DNA of 64,000 nt from Acanthornis magna (GCA_036785705.1 JAWUZG010000004.1:8466501-8530500), one strand, 5' to 3'; shown: positions 12,501 through 25,783, numbered from the stretch's first letter. Notes: generated by a model not told the origin, from the sequence alone. Numbers and translations: made by a program.

Positions 12501-15500
12501 TATTTCATTCATGGAAGGAAACTATTCTTCTAAGTAAACTTCTTTCTTAGGCTGAAAAGGAAAAGGTAATAAGAATATTTCATAGGATCTAGCCATTTCT
12601 CAAGGCTGTCTGAGGGTGACATTACATAAGGTGAACTGATTTAGATAGGGAAAGAGGAGTAATGCTAGAGTTTTCTCTTTTCTGTTTATTGTTCATAAGG
12701 GGAGTCTAATTAAATGTCTCAGAAACAGAGGTGTGATGCATACAACTAAACTTTAGTGAGACTAATACTGCATAAATGTCAACTTTTGTCCTAAGGTTCA
12801 AATTCAAAAACAATATAGTAGCAATCTTTAATAATTAAATTTGTTAAATGTGACAGCAGATCTCTTGACTCAGAGTGGCTTCTGATTTCAGTCATTTACA
12901 GTAATGAAAACTGACAGTCATAAAATTAGTCTCTAGAAATGTTCATACAGCAAGGTAATGACTGCTGGAAATTTCCGTGCAGTGATTTGTAAACTCGTTC
13001 TTCTGTGATTTATACCCAGTATTCCTTGATATTGCTTCGTATTCCAAGTAATGAATGGCTCATCTTCTCCACTTGGAGGGCAAATGTTCCTGATGAAAAA
13101 TTCTCCGTAGCAACAAAGTGCATTACATGACAATGTAATATTTAAAATGGTAGACATATACCTAAAAAATAAAACTGGAATGTAGTATTATTACATTTCC
13201 GTAACACAATCTTGTTGTATGTCTTTGTTACAGAAGTGATGAAAAAGGTTCCTTTTTCTTGTTACATAAAAAGTCAGACGCCACCATGGAGAAAATCAGT
13301 GTTGGTAGAGATGGTCATGCAAGGAACAGAACTGAATTCCACTGCGAAGAAAAGGAAATCATTATGTCTAGCATTTGCAAGTGAAAACCTAAAAAATTTA
13401 GACTTATGAGACCCCCATAAGCTCTGAAGAATCATGATACTCTGTTTTACTCAAGGAAGAAGACACTGATTGGAAACTAAAAGTTTTCGGTTTGATAGCT
13501 TTGACCCTCTTGAGAATTTCAGTTTAGACTATGGTTACCACAGTTTGAACTTTCACTTGGAGAAATGTCATCTTAATGACAACCAGCAAGGGAGGATTTA
13601 AAGCATGGCTACTAATCCTCAATAGAGAGGTGAGAATATTGTCATGTGAAGCTCTCTGAACAGCAGGCACAAAACTTCTGTAATGGTATTGAAATAGTCT
13701 CAGGCATTCTCCTTATTGCTGCAATATCAGGGTGTCTCACAAGACCACAACCCTGAAAATTTTGTGCGACATAAAACAGGAGCCTCTCCCAGGTATTTCT
13801 TCAGTAGGACCTTGAAATATTGGTCACATGACCACTCACTGAAAAGCCTAAAAAATCCGAACAAATATTATTTGGGATTATTTTTGGTTTGCTAACATTA
13901 CTGAAACAACATCTAAGAGCAAAATGTTAAAATAGAATAAGAAGCAATTTGCTTGAAGAATTCTAGTGTAGGCCATATAAATAATTTTCTAAGATGAATG
14001 AAGGTGAGAAAAAAGCATGTTTAGATTTACCTGTACTTTCAATCAATGCCAAGTATTTCAAAATATATTTCCATAGCTAAATCTTGGTGAGATGAGACCC
14101 ACTTTTATTTTATAGATTTAGAAAATATTTAAACGCAATTTTTATAGATTTTTTTTTTGTTTGCTTGTTTTGTATAGAACTACTCTTTATACACATATAT
14201 AAAAAAGAGTATAGATGATACTCATTCCAAGTTTCTGGCTGAAACTTGAACAGCTGTAGATGTACTTCCAAGGTAGTCTCACATCACTACTTACATCACT
14301 TTTGAGCAAGACCATGCACTAACATGCACCATGTGATAAATATGGACATAAAACTGCCCTGACACCTAATAGGCAACTTTATAAAATCTAGCATCAGAAA
14401 GCCATAAATATTTTAAAAAGTATGGCCTCTGTTTATTTCTTACACTAATTTCTTACACAAATTCCATCAAGTTACAGTCAATGTTTGTGTCATAAGATTT
14501 TTTGAAAGAAAATCTTCAATTTTGTTGTCTTTATTCCCAGAAACAAATGAACACAATTTATTGGAAGATATTCTGAGAGCATCCACAAGCATCAATTCTT
14601 GCTTTTCTGGGAAAATAATTAAATTTAATTCTATGATACCAGGCTTCATCTAAAACAGATTTTTTCCTCTTGGTCTTTTGTTAAATAAATTGATGGATTA
14701 ACATCTACTATGAAAAAGACCACACATTTACAGTGCTATATTAACCTAAATTATCCTGGAAGCCCTTTAACCCTAATATATCATATAATTAAAAGACCTT
14801 GTTCAGCAGGTACTTAATGCCTGCCAGTATTTTCATAATGACACACATTCAGTCTTTTGGGTTCACACATACATAACATGCAATAGTTTAACTTGACAAC
14901 AGTTGTGCAAATTTCAGGGTTTCTGAACTCCTAATTAATAAGACAAATTTAATTTGTAATAATTTGGGGGGGGGGTTGTTTTTTCTTCTCTAACATCCTA
15001 AGATGTTTAATCTGTATCCCATATTGTCTGAAGATTAATGAAGTCAGAAACAGAACATTCAAGAAAAGAAAAATTTGCTAATGTCACAAAGGAATACTAT
15101 AATTCTGTGTGACTCAGAGAAAAGTAAATTGTGGAACTTAAACTGAAGAGTGTCTACGTATCTTTCAAAAGTTGTATCGAAATAAGTCAATTGCCAGAGT
15201 AATATATTTCTCAATATGAATACTTGATCTTCAGTTATGATTTTGTTAATTTTGTGAATTTTTCTGTCCCTTCTGTATGTATTATTCTTAGTAAGTGCTC
15301 AGAAGGAGCTCCATAAGAGAGTATCTTACAAAGAGATCATATTTTCAAAGTAAAAAATAGTGAAAGCAGTGCACCTTTTGTTGTAGAATTGCTTGCAGGT
15401 CTGTCCTCATCTCCCTTCATTTGCTGCCACATAAATTTTCTTACATTTACATTTTATTACCTTTGTCCTTCAGAGCCTTTATCTCTGTAGAGAAGCACAT

Positions 15501-16811
15501 TCTCTGTTAATAAGGAGAAAAAATTGAATACAACCCTCATGAGTTCCTGATCATCCTGGGCATAGCCCTACATATAAATGTGGATTTAATACTGCTGCAG
15601 TTCACTGAACATCCTAAAAGATAAATGTTCCCTACACAGACTACTGTGATGACTTTGACATTGCTGGACATATATTTCCACAGGAGTGACACTCACTGAG
15701 AAGACAAAAGAAGGATTAAACATTATAATTGTACTTTGACAAGAACATATGACTTCTGGGATGGATTAATACTCCTGCAGAGGATTTTACTACTATGTCT
15801 GACAATACTGCCTCATGAACTTTTATTCTGGATGCCTTTTTTCTTTTGCAGTAAAATGATGCATGAAGTGCTCTGAACAAACGTTTATCTTTATTCCAAG
15901 GAAAATATACTGCAAATTCATGAAAGGTTATCCAGACCTTTCCACTGCCAGCAGAATTTGGTCATCTCATTTGACCTGACACCAGGTCAGAGATTTTTAC
16001 TTTTTGTCCTGAGTGACCTCTTCTTCTGCCTATTAACCTCAGATAACTGAAATTTAGGTTGTTTTTTTTCCTGCTGCATAATTCTGAAATCCATGATCGA
16101 CTCCGTTCTGATGGTTGACCAGTCTACACATAAGCGAAGTTTTTTCTGGGCATAATTCTCATCTTTATTCTGTACCTTTGTAGGTGGCCAGATTCATATC
16201 TTCCAGAATAGTAACACTACCTTTAGTGATTTCCCTTGAGTGATTTCAGTGGGATCCTTATTGACATGGACCTTAGAAACAGAACTGTCTAGATTCTTTC
16301 TTGGAGAAGTACTCCAAGATTACCAAAAAGGTTTTAAAACAAAATGAACAAATCTCAAAGAAACAACAAAACAAAATAAAAATTTTAAAAACGTCAAACC
16401 CTCATTGAAAACTAATTCTGCACAATTCCACTTGTTTCCTTTGAAACCATCTTCTTCTGATATTTGTGAGTTCTTGTCCAAAACCCAGTTGTCTGCTCCC
16501 TTCCTCCAAACCGCTGACAGTCTGTGTATGATGGATAAACTCTGCTCTATGCTAAACTGTCACCATTTCTCCTTTCACTGCCTCAGGGACAACCTTTTCC
16601 CCAAGCATGCTAAAATATCTAGAGAAGTTCTTCAGGTTTCCCTGGACAGCCAGGAGTTCTACTTCACCTTCTCATTCTTTCACTCAGGGAACACAACACA
16701 ACACCCTGAGAGTAAAAAAAGACATTACCTATCATATTGATACTGCAATAGTGCTGGTCTCTCAAAAGGAGGTGCAGAGTAAACAAAGTTGTTGTCTATA
16801 AAATCCTGATG

Positions 16812-17104
16812 CTATTTTTACCAGGGCCTGTAGTGCCAGGACAAGGAGCAATGGTTTTAAATTAAAACAGAGTTATATTGGATATAAGGAAGAATCTGTA
16901 AGGGTGGTGAATCACTGGAAGAGTTCATCCAGAGAAGGTGTGGATGCTCCATTCCTGCCAACATTTAAGATCGCGTTGGATGAGGCTTTGAGCAACTTGA
17001 TTTAGTGAAACACGTCCCTGACCAAGGCAGAAGGGTTTGGAGTAGAAGATCTTTAAGGTCCCTTCCAAGCCATACTGTGATTCCGTGATTCCATGATTCC
17101 ATGA
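16812..17104 (+). mobile_element. CR1 LINE, 5'-truncated 3' end
   Basis: Matches the bird CR1 3' region as I know it. It begins in the end of ORF2 (AGGACAAGGAGCAATGG, then GGATATAAGGAAGAA), runs through GGGTGGTGAATCACTGGAA, and ends with TCTTTAAGGTCCCTTCC followed by degenerate copies of the 3' tail repeat (ATTCCATG). CR1 inserts by target-primed reverse transcription without long target duplications and usually leaves 5'-truncated copies like this one. No intact ORF remains. Confidence 0.9.
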
Positions 17105-18329
17105 TCATTTGTCTCTGACTCTTGCTGGAAATGAACTATTCATGCAGATTTGCAAACAGAATTACATGTAAATGTTTGCATACAATTTTCTCATTTTATG
17201 TTCCTGTGATTGTGTGGCTTGTATTTATTAAGAAAAAAGATATTTTGATGGATATTCAGATGTTATTTGTTTCCCTCTTCTTCATAGCATTATAAGAATT
17301 ATAAAATCTTTTTAAAGAGTCTGGAAAATTTTAATGATTACCTGAGTAAGAATTTCTTAATTATATTTCTGGAAATACCACCTTTTTGTCATTATAAAAG
17401 TTATTTAAACTCCTATTAATCAAAGACACACAAATGAATCATAATTCTAGAATGCACTTTGCTTAGTCTCAGGACTTCCCAATAGACGCTGCATCAAAGC
17501 TTTCAGACATAGCAACTGGAAAAGAAAACTCTGATCACAGAGGAATAAACCCACACCCATGCCTCAGGTCTGTTTGAAGGAGGTATTTCGACAGTCATAG
17601 ACTAAAAGAAAAAAATCATTTCAGCTGTGCAGCTTCAAAGTTTCTCTAATATAAATCAGATCTTCACAAATATTAAAGTCCCAAAAGACAGAAAATGCCT
17701 TTTGGCAGGGAAAATTCATCTTTACTTTGACAGATGGAACTAAAAATATTAAAGTTTAACTAGTTAAGTATCAATATTGTGGTAATGGCCCTATGTATAG
17801 ACTGATACCATGTTAAAAATAAAATATTTATTTAGATTAAAGCAGTATTCATGGCAGGTGGAGGAGGGGAGGGTTGTTGCTTGTTTTATTAATCTGAAAA
17901 TTTTATTAAATGATAGATGTATATATGCAAGCACTCTCCGTATATGCCACTCAGACCACAATTACCTCTTAAGAGCTAATTATGTCACTGTGTGACTATG
18001 CACATGAATAATAGACATTGTCATCTAGCAATCCTCTATTGTTAAAATTCAGGACAATTTCTAACATGTTCAAAATCCACTTGCAACATTGAAAAATGGC
18101 CGCAGAAATCAATATATTAGTAATCACTCATATTTTAACACCTTATTCCTCTGTCCATAAGGATTGTAGGAAATGCAAAATCCAGTAAGAAACCAGACCT
18201 GTGCTTTGAAGCAAAGATTAAATTAAAGGTTGAGAACCATACACCCACATATTGTCCATTCTAAAAAGGGAGCAACTGAATTGAAAAGAAGTCAGATAGT
18301 CAGAGAGTTCAAAGAAAGTAGAGCCAAAC
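17105..18329. other. Non-coding spacer between CR1 fragments
   Basis: No gene or nameable repeat is seen. Open frames are 61 codons or shorter. The 3' part, from about 18210, may still belong to the following CR1 fragment but cannot be matched confidently. Confidence 0.6.
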
Positions 18330-18470
18330 TCAGTGATGCCCACAACAGGGCAAGAACCAAGGGGCTTATATTGAAATACAAAAGATTCCACTCACACATT
18401 AGAAAAAATATTCAATGAAGGGATGGTCAAACACTGAAACAGGTAGCCCAGAGAAGTTGTGTATGTCCCT
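18330..18470 (+). mobile_element. CR1 LINE fragment (end of ORF2, internal)
   Basis: The run includes CAACAGGGCAAGAACCAAGG, AGGGATGGTCAAACACTGAA and GGTAGCCCAGAGAAGTTGTG. These correspond to the last part of CR1 ORF2 just upstream of its 3' UTR. The expected 3' UTR and tail repeat are missing, so the 3' end has been deleted or replaced. It is more diverged than the copy at 16.8 kb, suggesting an older insertion. Confidence 0.75.
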
Positions 18471-19767
18471 AAATTGTCATGCGCAATATTTTGCTGCCTT
18501 ACTGATTTGTATTCTCTCTTCCTTTGCCCAGATATGCAGCAAGCCACTCCAGACATTTCTTAATCGATTTTCCCTAGCATAATGATGTTGCTTTTCTGGA
18601 AGAGTCCTTCTGGTCTGAATTCTTACCAATCCCTGCTAAAACTGCTGAAAGCCGCAGCATTGATACATTCACTAATAATCACAAATGTGCTGAAAAAATA
18701 ATGTTCATCTTCTATCAAATCTCACTCAAATTAGTGAGTGGAAATTCACTAATTAAATCTTTCTGCAGCTCACTTGCCATTCTGTGAAAATGGGAATAAT
18801 GCTATTACAAGACAATACATGAGTGCTGTTAAGGTATGTTAATAGATTCTGGTCACATGGTGATGACAGACAGAAAAATTCAGAATAAAATTTGCAATTT
18901 ATTTTTTAGGGCAATTTCTATAGACAATTTGGACTGGAAAAAAATCATATGAAATTATGTTAAGCATTAATCAGTGTGACAAAAAGAAAATAATTAATGG
19001 TTTATTTTTAAGTCCATACTACCCTATCATGTGCTCTGAATGCGTTGAGATCTGTCTGAAGAAATATAGTCAATTAAGTAAGTAAACACTGCATTTTAAT
19101 GCAAAAGCAGGATACTAGAACAGTGAATTAAAATTTCACAAGCTTTCACATTTAATATTAATTTTGGTGTTTCATGTCTTTTAGCTCTTGACCCTATGAA
19201 GTAATTTAATGTTTGTTTAAGAGGTTTCTACAATGCTTATACAGTCTGTAACAAACTTACTTCCATATGTTTCTTTTGGAATTTATCAGCCTGACCTTTT
19301 GTTTTTGTTTTACATATTGTTTGATTTTTTTGTTTTTTTAAATCTCTTATTTCTCTAGGGTTGAGTTTATTCGTATTTTTTAATGTGAAATGTATGTTTG
19401 TTTAGTAGTTTTCCCTGAAATGTATATTATGTTTGTCTCAGGAAAATTGTTGACTAATCTATACAACTTCTTTGCATCTGCAGTAAACTTGAAATGCCCA
19501 GATCAGCAGGCTCTCACATAAAAATTAGGTATTATTTTCTCAAATATTTTAAATTTTATAAACTAACTAGGAAAAAAAAAAACCTAAACAACAATATTTT
19601 AATAAGTGAAGTCATAATAAGTAAATATTTAATGACTTCACAAATAAATGTTTAGTGACTTTGGAACTCTGGTATTTAAATACAAAAATCTCTTTTTACC
19701 ATTGCTAGAATTCATTTCTATGACTACATACTTCTGATCAGGATTTATTCTTCATTTCATAATGAAT
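18471..19767. other. AT-rich non-coding stretch, no gene seen
   Basis: No open frame of note and no recognisable transposon. T-rich runs occur around 19300-19390 and an A run near 19570. Confidence 0.65.
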
Positions 19768-20355
19768 TTCTTACCTTTTAAAAAAACAGTAATAATAGAT
19801 GTTTTTATTACTGTTCTTAAATTACAGAGAGTGGCCATAGAAATTGATTGTAGGCAAATCTTCTTTATATATGCATAGAGATATAGACATCCAATAAACA
19901 TATATATGTATGTATGTATGTATGTACGTATGTATGTATGTATACATATGTCTCACATCTTTAGAAATGCTTGCCAAACTTTAAAGCGGCAATATTTTCT
20001 CATTTGTTGAGTGGAAGTCATCAGTCGTCAAGGAAAGGCAGTGACACATACAGCAAGAAAGACTGAGGGTAGATGAGACTTCCTGTACTAGCCATATTAG
20101 AGCCTGTGTGAAAGGATGTGCTATTGCATTTCATATCTGTGTGTAGTCATTTGCAGCTTGGGATTGTGGACTATCAGGGGGACTATCTAGAGGGCCAGTG
20201 AATGTTTTTGGGGAAGGCAGGTTCACCAGAGGCAGGCTTAAATTCTGCGGGGTCTGAGTTGCTACTGTTAAGGTTTTTTTTACAGATTTTTAAAATGAGA
20301 TTACCTTGAAGTAAATAATATGGAATATTTTTAATATGCATGATCTGTCTGGATT
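19768..20355. repeat. Internal duplication, copy A
   Basis: This 588-bp segment matches 53105-53703 in the same orientation. Both copies start at TTCTTACCTTTT and stop matching at TCTGGATT. From about 19951 to the end the two differ at roughly a dozen bases plus one ~9-bp indel in about 400 bp, or about 97% identity by eye. Copy A also has about 15 bp near 19830 that copy B lacks, and its microsatellite is (TATG)n where copy B has (TG)n. I recognise no transposon termini or coding frame. It may be a segmental duplication, a gene-conversion patch, or an unnamed low-copy repeat. Confidence 0.9.
19905..19943. repeat. (TATG)n microsatellite inside copy A
   Basis: About nine TATG units with one TACG interruption. 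The equivalent place in copy B (53223-53282) is a long GT run, so the two duplicates expanded different motifs from a similar TATATATG seed. Confidence 0.9.
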
Positions 20356-21364
20356 GTTTTTCATTTTATCCTATTTCTATATACTTATTGGTGTAATTTT
20401 AATTAAATAGTCACTAAGACAGTGAAGTCCATAAGGCTCTGTAACAACAGAACTTGCACTATAAGGACATCTATACCTGTGAGTATATATCTCTAAATAA
20501 AGCATTTTAATAATGCAAAGGAAACCTCACACAGGATGTTCCTTTACTCCTTTTTTTCTCAGCTAATTTTCCCATTATATATTCTGCTATAAAAGTGAAC
20601 ACCCTTCCATGATTCTTATCTTGCAAGATATTGCCCCAAAATTAAGCAAAAAAAGTAACCCTTTTGATCAATGCTCCAGTCCTTCAGCAGCCTCAGTTAA
20701 TAAAAACGTCATTCCTAGCTCAACTTGCATTGAAATTCATCTTGAAAATAAAGCCAGGTTATACCTTATTTTGTATTCCGTACAAGCCTGAGCATTTACT
20801 ATACATTTGAAATGTTTAGCATGAATTTGGTGCAAAGAAACTAAAGTGACAGTCTTTTCTTCTAGTCTGTACCAAATAGAAATATTTTAGACTGCAGAAT
20901 GGTATAATTAATATGGGAGATTATGATGTTTTCATGCAATTTAAGAATTATTAGAGGCTAAAGGTTAACAGACTGAACGCAAAATACATTTTTTCTGTGT
21001 TTGAATTGACTACTTTTCTTTCTCCCTCCAAGAACATTCAGTTCTGTTCAATTGTGCTGTGTCATTTTGTTGAAAAGAATTGGTTCCGGGGGGATCACTA
21101 CAGAACCTGAGAGTTGCACTAGAGAAGGGAACCCAGGCTTATTTTGAAGAGTTATCAAATCCAAACAGAAGGCAATATAAGCTGCAAAAGAGTGGAGCTA
21201 TGTTCGTAAGCTTGCCTCAGGCAAACCAAATGTTCAGTTCACTTTTACTCCTTATTTGCCATGGAAAAGAACTATAAAAGCTAGAACAAAAAAGCCTTTG
21301 ATCATATTTTATTCCTATGGAGCCTTGCTGTATCTAAAGTAGTATGATCTCTACTAGTTGTGAT
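20356..21364. other. Non-coding stretch, no gene seen
   Basis: Only short open frames (65 codons or fewer). No nameable repeat. Confidence 0.65.
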
Positions 21365-21415
21365 GGGAAGAGTGATCTCTGGAAAGCATCAAGTCTGTTC
21401 AAACCCCCTGAAGTG
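21365..21415 (-). mobile_element. Possible CR1 3' tail remnant
   Basis: GATCTCTGGAAAGCATCAAG then CAAACCCCCTG resembles the minus-strand view of the CR1 3' UTR (a 'GGAGATCATCTAGTCCAACCCCCTG' type sequence) with small indels. It is only about 50 bp, so this could be chance. Confidence 0.35.
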
Positions 21416-23029
21416 AAACTTCTGTACACAGTACTTCTGAAGACACATCTCTATTGGAAATGCGAATCTGCTAGGATACAGCTAAGATTTAACCATCCCT
21501 TTGTTTAGGTAGCAGGCTTGAATATACTTCAGCTGCTACTGGAGAGGGACAAAGCATGCTTTTATTGACAATGTGTATTCAGAAGTGATCTTCCTGATTC
21601 TTGGAAGGAGTTAGAACCCGCTAACCCCTAAGCAGAGATCTGTTATGTTGACTGAAGTACAGAACAGTTAGGGAGAAGAAAACCACCAGCACTAAAACCT
21701 CTTCTTTGACAAGCCCACTAAAAATTAAGGCACAAAATAAGAAAAGATGCATGATTTCGAGTATGCAATAAATGGACATGGATTATTAGTGCAGTCAAGC
21801 TTACTGCGATTTTCCCCATCATGTTTGCAGGGCAGGCAGAGGAGCTCAAGTGCACAGTTTGCATTTAACCTCTTCTGCTACCCGTTCTACCAGGGAGAGA
21901 GATCATTATAACAGGCAGCAAGTGAAACAGAAAGGGGAAGGAAAAGGATATGACATGTGAAGATAATATTGTTAGAGGCAGCACGATGTATAACTGTTAA
22001 ATGAAAACATGCTCTGTGAGAGAAGATTTTGAAAGATTGAAGTGTGATGAAATTGCATATTGACACAAACAAGGACTCTACAGCTTTAGATCCTCTAGTA
22101 ACTTTGCATACAAACCAGGCTGTAGCTGACCAGCTCAGAGAAAATGCTCAAATTTCACCACCTGGAGCAATGTTGATGGAAGAGTATGTCATAACCAAGT
22201 CTGAAGAGTAAATAGAGTGGCCAAAAGGATTTCTACTGAAATACTTGCATCTACAGTGAAATCCCTCTAGCAGCTGACAGACCTGGCTACGTTTATGATC
22301 CTGGTCGCATAGAGAACAAGTAGAATTTGGAGCTATTTAAAGAACTTTCCTGAGAACAAATTATTCTTCCTGTAATTGAACTTGGTGTCTCTCTGACATG
22401 AATAAATGAGCAGCTGTCTCCTCGCTTCACCATAAGCATGAACTGGTGCCACCTGTTAGCTGACACAGATGTCCAAGAGAGGAATAATTGTCCAGAAACC
22501 AAGGTGTCTGAGTTATCTAAAAAGACAGAGCTGTGCAGACCAGAGAGCAGGAGTCTGAGGGCTGGGTACCGGAGGGACAGACCAGAGGTCCCAGCCAGAC
22601 ACCGATGGGACCCAGGCTTGTGTATGTGCCTTAAGCAGGGGTGAGACCTGGCCAGGCAGCAAGAGCAAGATCAGACCATTTCTGTTGCTCACCCTTATGT
22701 CAAGGGTGCTCAAGTGCAATGTGCTATCAGGGAAGCCACTGCTGTTCATTAATCCATGGGCAGATGTGTGTGGTAGAACACATACAGGTATTGCAGTCCA
22801 CTGGATTCAGACCCTAAGTATTTACACAAACATTGCCCTCTGCATCTTCCTGGTTAGGTCAATGAGGCAGAAGTGATGCCAGACTAGTTAGCAATTCCCT
22901 GCTACTGCAATCCAGAGAGACAAGCAAGGCACTTAGGTACTGTGTGGAAAGTATTTAAACAGAATAAAAGAGCGATAAATTAAGGATAAAAATGGGGGAT
23001 TTGAGTTAGTAATGTGTTTCCTTCAACAG
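21416..23029. other. Non-coding stretch with a locally GC-richer part
   Basis: The segment from about 22400 to 22680 is richer in G and C than its surroundings (GGGTACCGGAGGGACAGACC, CCAGCCAGACACCGATGGG). It carries overlapping frames of 68-78 codons on opposite strands. None has a recognisable domain. It could be a decayed retroelement or an old exon-like sequence. I cannot assign it. Confidence 0.5.
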
Positions 23030-23760
23030 ATAAACACACTTAAATCCCAAACTGAAGCAGAGCAAATGAAATCTTTTGACAAAACACTTTAATTTGATTA
23101 ATACACAATGTAGTAAATATAAATGTTGCCATCTTAATTTTTCATTTACAGAGATAAAATGTATAAGTGCATTACGTAGAAATATAATCTGGAAAACCAA
23201 ATTTTCCTGTGAAAATAGTGTAATAAATTGACATAATAGCTTTCATATTTTCAATGTTTCAGTAGCGTCACGTGCCAAGATTTTCTACAATTATTCTTCA
23301 GGTTTCAAGTGTAGAAGTTATTTCAGACTAGGCTCACTAATGATAAAACCTTAACCAAACATATTAAATATTTTGCTTTGTTACTAAGGTAGGCAATATT
23401 AGCCTTATTTAATAGATGAATTTTGAAATTAATTTTATTGTTATTAATTGTTTCTGTCAAGCGTGATTAATTCTCTCACACAAATAATTAGTTATTTCCG
23501 TATCTGTAGAGGTGTCACATGCAGAATGCGCTCAGCTCATTTTAATTCAGCATTCTCTGTATTTCAAGAAGTCCCTGAAATTAAGATAGCAGAATATTTT
23601 AGAAGACAAAATCCATCTGTGTAAAATGTATTTAGGAATAGTATATTTTAGCATTACGATATTCCTCCTAAATTACAAAGGAGCTGTTGCTGATGTTTGC
23701 ACTTGGATTATGAGGTAAAATGGCAAATCCACATGAAATATGCATGGCCCAATTTCAAAT
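23030..23760. promoter_or_regulatory. Candidate conserved non-coding / enhancer-like block
   Basis: Seen: repeat-free, with many homeodomain cores (TAATT, ATTAAT, TTAATTG) around 23085-23110, 23450-23500 and 23540, an E-box CACGTG near 23270, and ATGCATGG/ATATGCAT near 23740. Inferred: the motif density and absence of low-complexity sequence suggest a regulatory island inside a gene desert. There is no coding potential beyond a 64-codon minus-strand frame that is probably incidental. Chance motif content in AT-rich DNA is the main alternative. Confidence 0.25.
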
Positions 23761-24689
23761 ATATATGTGCAAATTTTTCTTACTTATTGTAAAATATGTT
23801 TCTTCTGTCAAAATAAGGGAATGCAATTAAAAAGTATTAAACTACAGAACATTAATAAATATTGATATTAAAAAGATAAATGTTATATATAAATTAATAA
23901 ATATTATATGTATATAATATTTAAAACTATTTTAATTGATTTTTTATGATATATAAAATAAAATTATATATATAAATAAAATAGAATTTCTTTATAATCA
24001 GATGCTCAAAATCTTAGCAATTGCAGCAAACATTTCTTAGTTACCAGGCAATGCTAACCAAAACTCTGTAAGTATAATTTTTTCATCACTAACATCAGCT
24101 AATTTTTACCAAGAGTCTTTTTATAAAATTTATTTTGCTTGCTAGGTTACTTGCTTGTTTCTAAGAGCATACTCTAATAGCATACTTTAGGTTTTGGAGT
24201 GAAAGATGTCATAAGATCAGTCTTGTTCAGTAAATGAAGAAAAATCTTGCACTTCTGTTTCCTTCAAAGCGACTCCTTTGTACTTGGAGAGGTGAAATGA
24301 CAAGCTTAGAGCAAATTGAGGATTTCGGATATATATCTTGTAATACCATAAACCTGTAAAATATGAGTATTTGACTGAATACAGATGCTAGCTATTTCAC
24401 AGCTCAGCTTTTAATGACATAAGGTTAGGTGCTAAATTTCCAAAGCTATCCAAGGGGATTTATTGGTATTATTACTGGATTTGAAGGCAAGTCAAAGGCT
24501 TAATCCCTGTGTACTCCTCTGTTAAAAAAAAAAAAAAAATTAAAAAAACTATAGAATTCTGAACAAAGAACAAGACGTGTATGTAACAAATTTTAACCTT
24601 GAAAGAAAATAGAAAAATCCTCTCATCTTATGCATGCGCTATTTTAACAGTGTATCTCGTTTCATCTGTTCACCATAATATGAGCTGAA
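23761..24689. other. Very AT-rich non-coding stretch
   Basis: From 23850 to 23990 nearly every base is A or T, with overlapping ATATATAA/TTATATAT palindromes. This suits DNA that unwinds easily or attaches to the nuclear matrix, but no function is shown. An A run of about 16 lies at 24524-24539. No gene seen. Confidence 0.65.
23850..23990. repeat. AT-only low-complexity block with palindromes
   Basis: About 140 bases dominated by TTATATATAAATTAATAAAT-like sequence and its near-reverse complements. Low-complexity sequence. Possible matrix-attachment or breakage-prone site by composition only. Confidence 0.7.
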
Positions 24690-25735
24690 CAGAGCTGGCA
24701 GGTCTTTAAGAACATTATTCTTGGAGTGCAAGAGCTCTAAATTCCCACATGTAAGAAATTGGACAAGGACAACAAGAGATCAACATGGCTGAGTATGAAT
24801 CTCTCAGTCAAACTAAGGTGTAAGAATGAAATACACAGGGACAAGGGTTCTGGGAAGAATATAGCGACATCTCCTAGATATGTAGGGATGGGATTAGGAG
24901 ACCTAAATTTGGCAAGAGATGCAAGGAATGATAAGGGCTTCTGAAGGTTCATTGGTCAGAAATGGAAAATGAAAGAAAATGTATTCCCCCCCGGTAAATA
25001 AGACAAGACAAGAAGTGACAACAAATATGGAGAAAGCTCGGGTATTCAACAATTTTTTTGCCTCAATTTTCAATGATAGTTTCTTTCCCCATATGTCTAA
25101 AGTCCCTGAACCTCAAGGCAAGGATAGTGGGAATGAAATCTCCCCCACCATAAGTGAAGATCATATTCAAGAACACCTGAGGAATCTGAGCATACACAAG
25201 TCCAGGGGACCTGATGACCTGCATTGCAGGGTCCTGAGGGAATTGGCTGACACAGTTGTTAATTCACTGTCTATCATATTTGAAAAGTTGTGGTAGTAAG
25301 GCAAAGTCACCAGTAACTGGGAAAAAAGGAAATATCACACACAATGTCAAAAAGGGTCAAAAGGAGGCCCCTGGGAACTATTGACAAGTCAACTTCCCCC
25401 ATCTACCCAACAAGATCATGGTACAGATCTTGCTGGAAGACATCTAAACATTCGGAAGACAAGGAGGTGGTTAGGGACAGGTTACATGGCTTCACAAAGG
25501 GCAATTTGTGCCTGAATCATCTAGTGGCCTTCTATGATGGAGGTACTGTATCAGTGGACACGGAAGAACTACAGATATCCCCAATCTGGACTTCTGTGAA
25601 GTGATCAAGGCCAGATTGGGTGGGATTTTGAGTAACCTGGCCTAGTTAAAGGTGTACCTGCCAATGGCAGGGGGTTTGGAACTAGATGATCTTTATGGTT
25701 CTTTCCAACCCAAGTTATTCTACTATTCTATGTAT
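24690..25735 (+). mobile_element. CR1 LINE with internal deletion (ORF2 part plus 3' UTR)
   Basis: A degenerate CR1 copy. From 24690 it follows ORF2 upstream of and into the reverse transcriptase domain. The frame at 24979-25296 shows CR1-like motifs ([46 protein letters not shown]). After a frame break at about 25300 the frame at 25344-25604 continues (DREVV-like stretch, [20 protein letters not shown]). At about 25600 it jumps straight to the CR1 3' UTR (GGTGTACCTGCCAATGGCAG, TTTCCAACCC) and tail (ATTCTATG). The rest of the reverse transcriptase and the ORF2 C-terminus are missing, so this is an internally deleted or template-switched copy. It is not functional. Confidence 0.9.
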
Positions 25736-25737
25736 CA

Positions 25738-25783
<46 letters not shown>

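Larger units (their letters stand above)
8538..16811. other. Long AT-rich non-coding stretch, no gene seen
   Basis: About 8 kb without a nameable transposon or gene. Open frames reach 111 codons (16405-16740), but all are isolated, lack recognisable domains, and have the Phe/Leu/Ser/Lys-rich content expected of AT-rich DNA. Local features are a pyrimidine-rich block at 8715-8790, a 20-bp tandem duplication at 9461-9500, a G run near 14967, and a small hairpin-like inverted repeat (ACTCTTTATA/AAAAAAGAGT) around 14180-14210. Confidence 0.65.

Noticed and set aside
16405..16801. 111-codon and 64-codon plus-strand frames
   Set aside because: Mutually overlapping, low-complexity content, no domain.
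22293..22749. GC-richer frames on both strands
   Set aside because: No domain or splice logic. May be an old repeat, but nothing to name.
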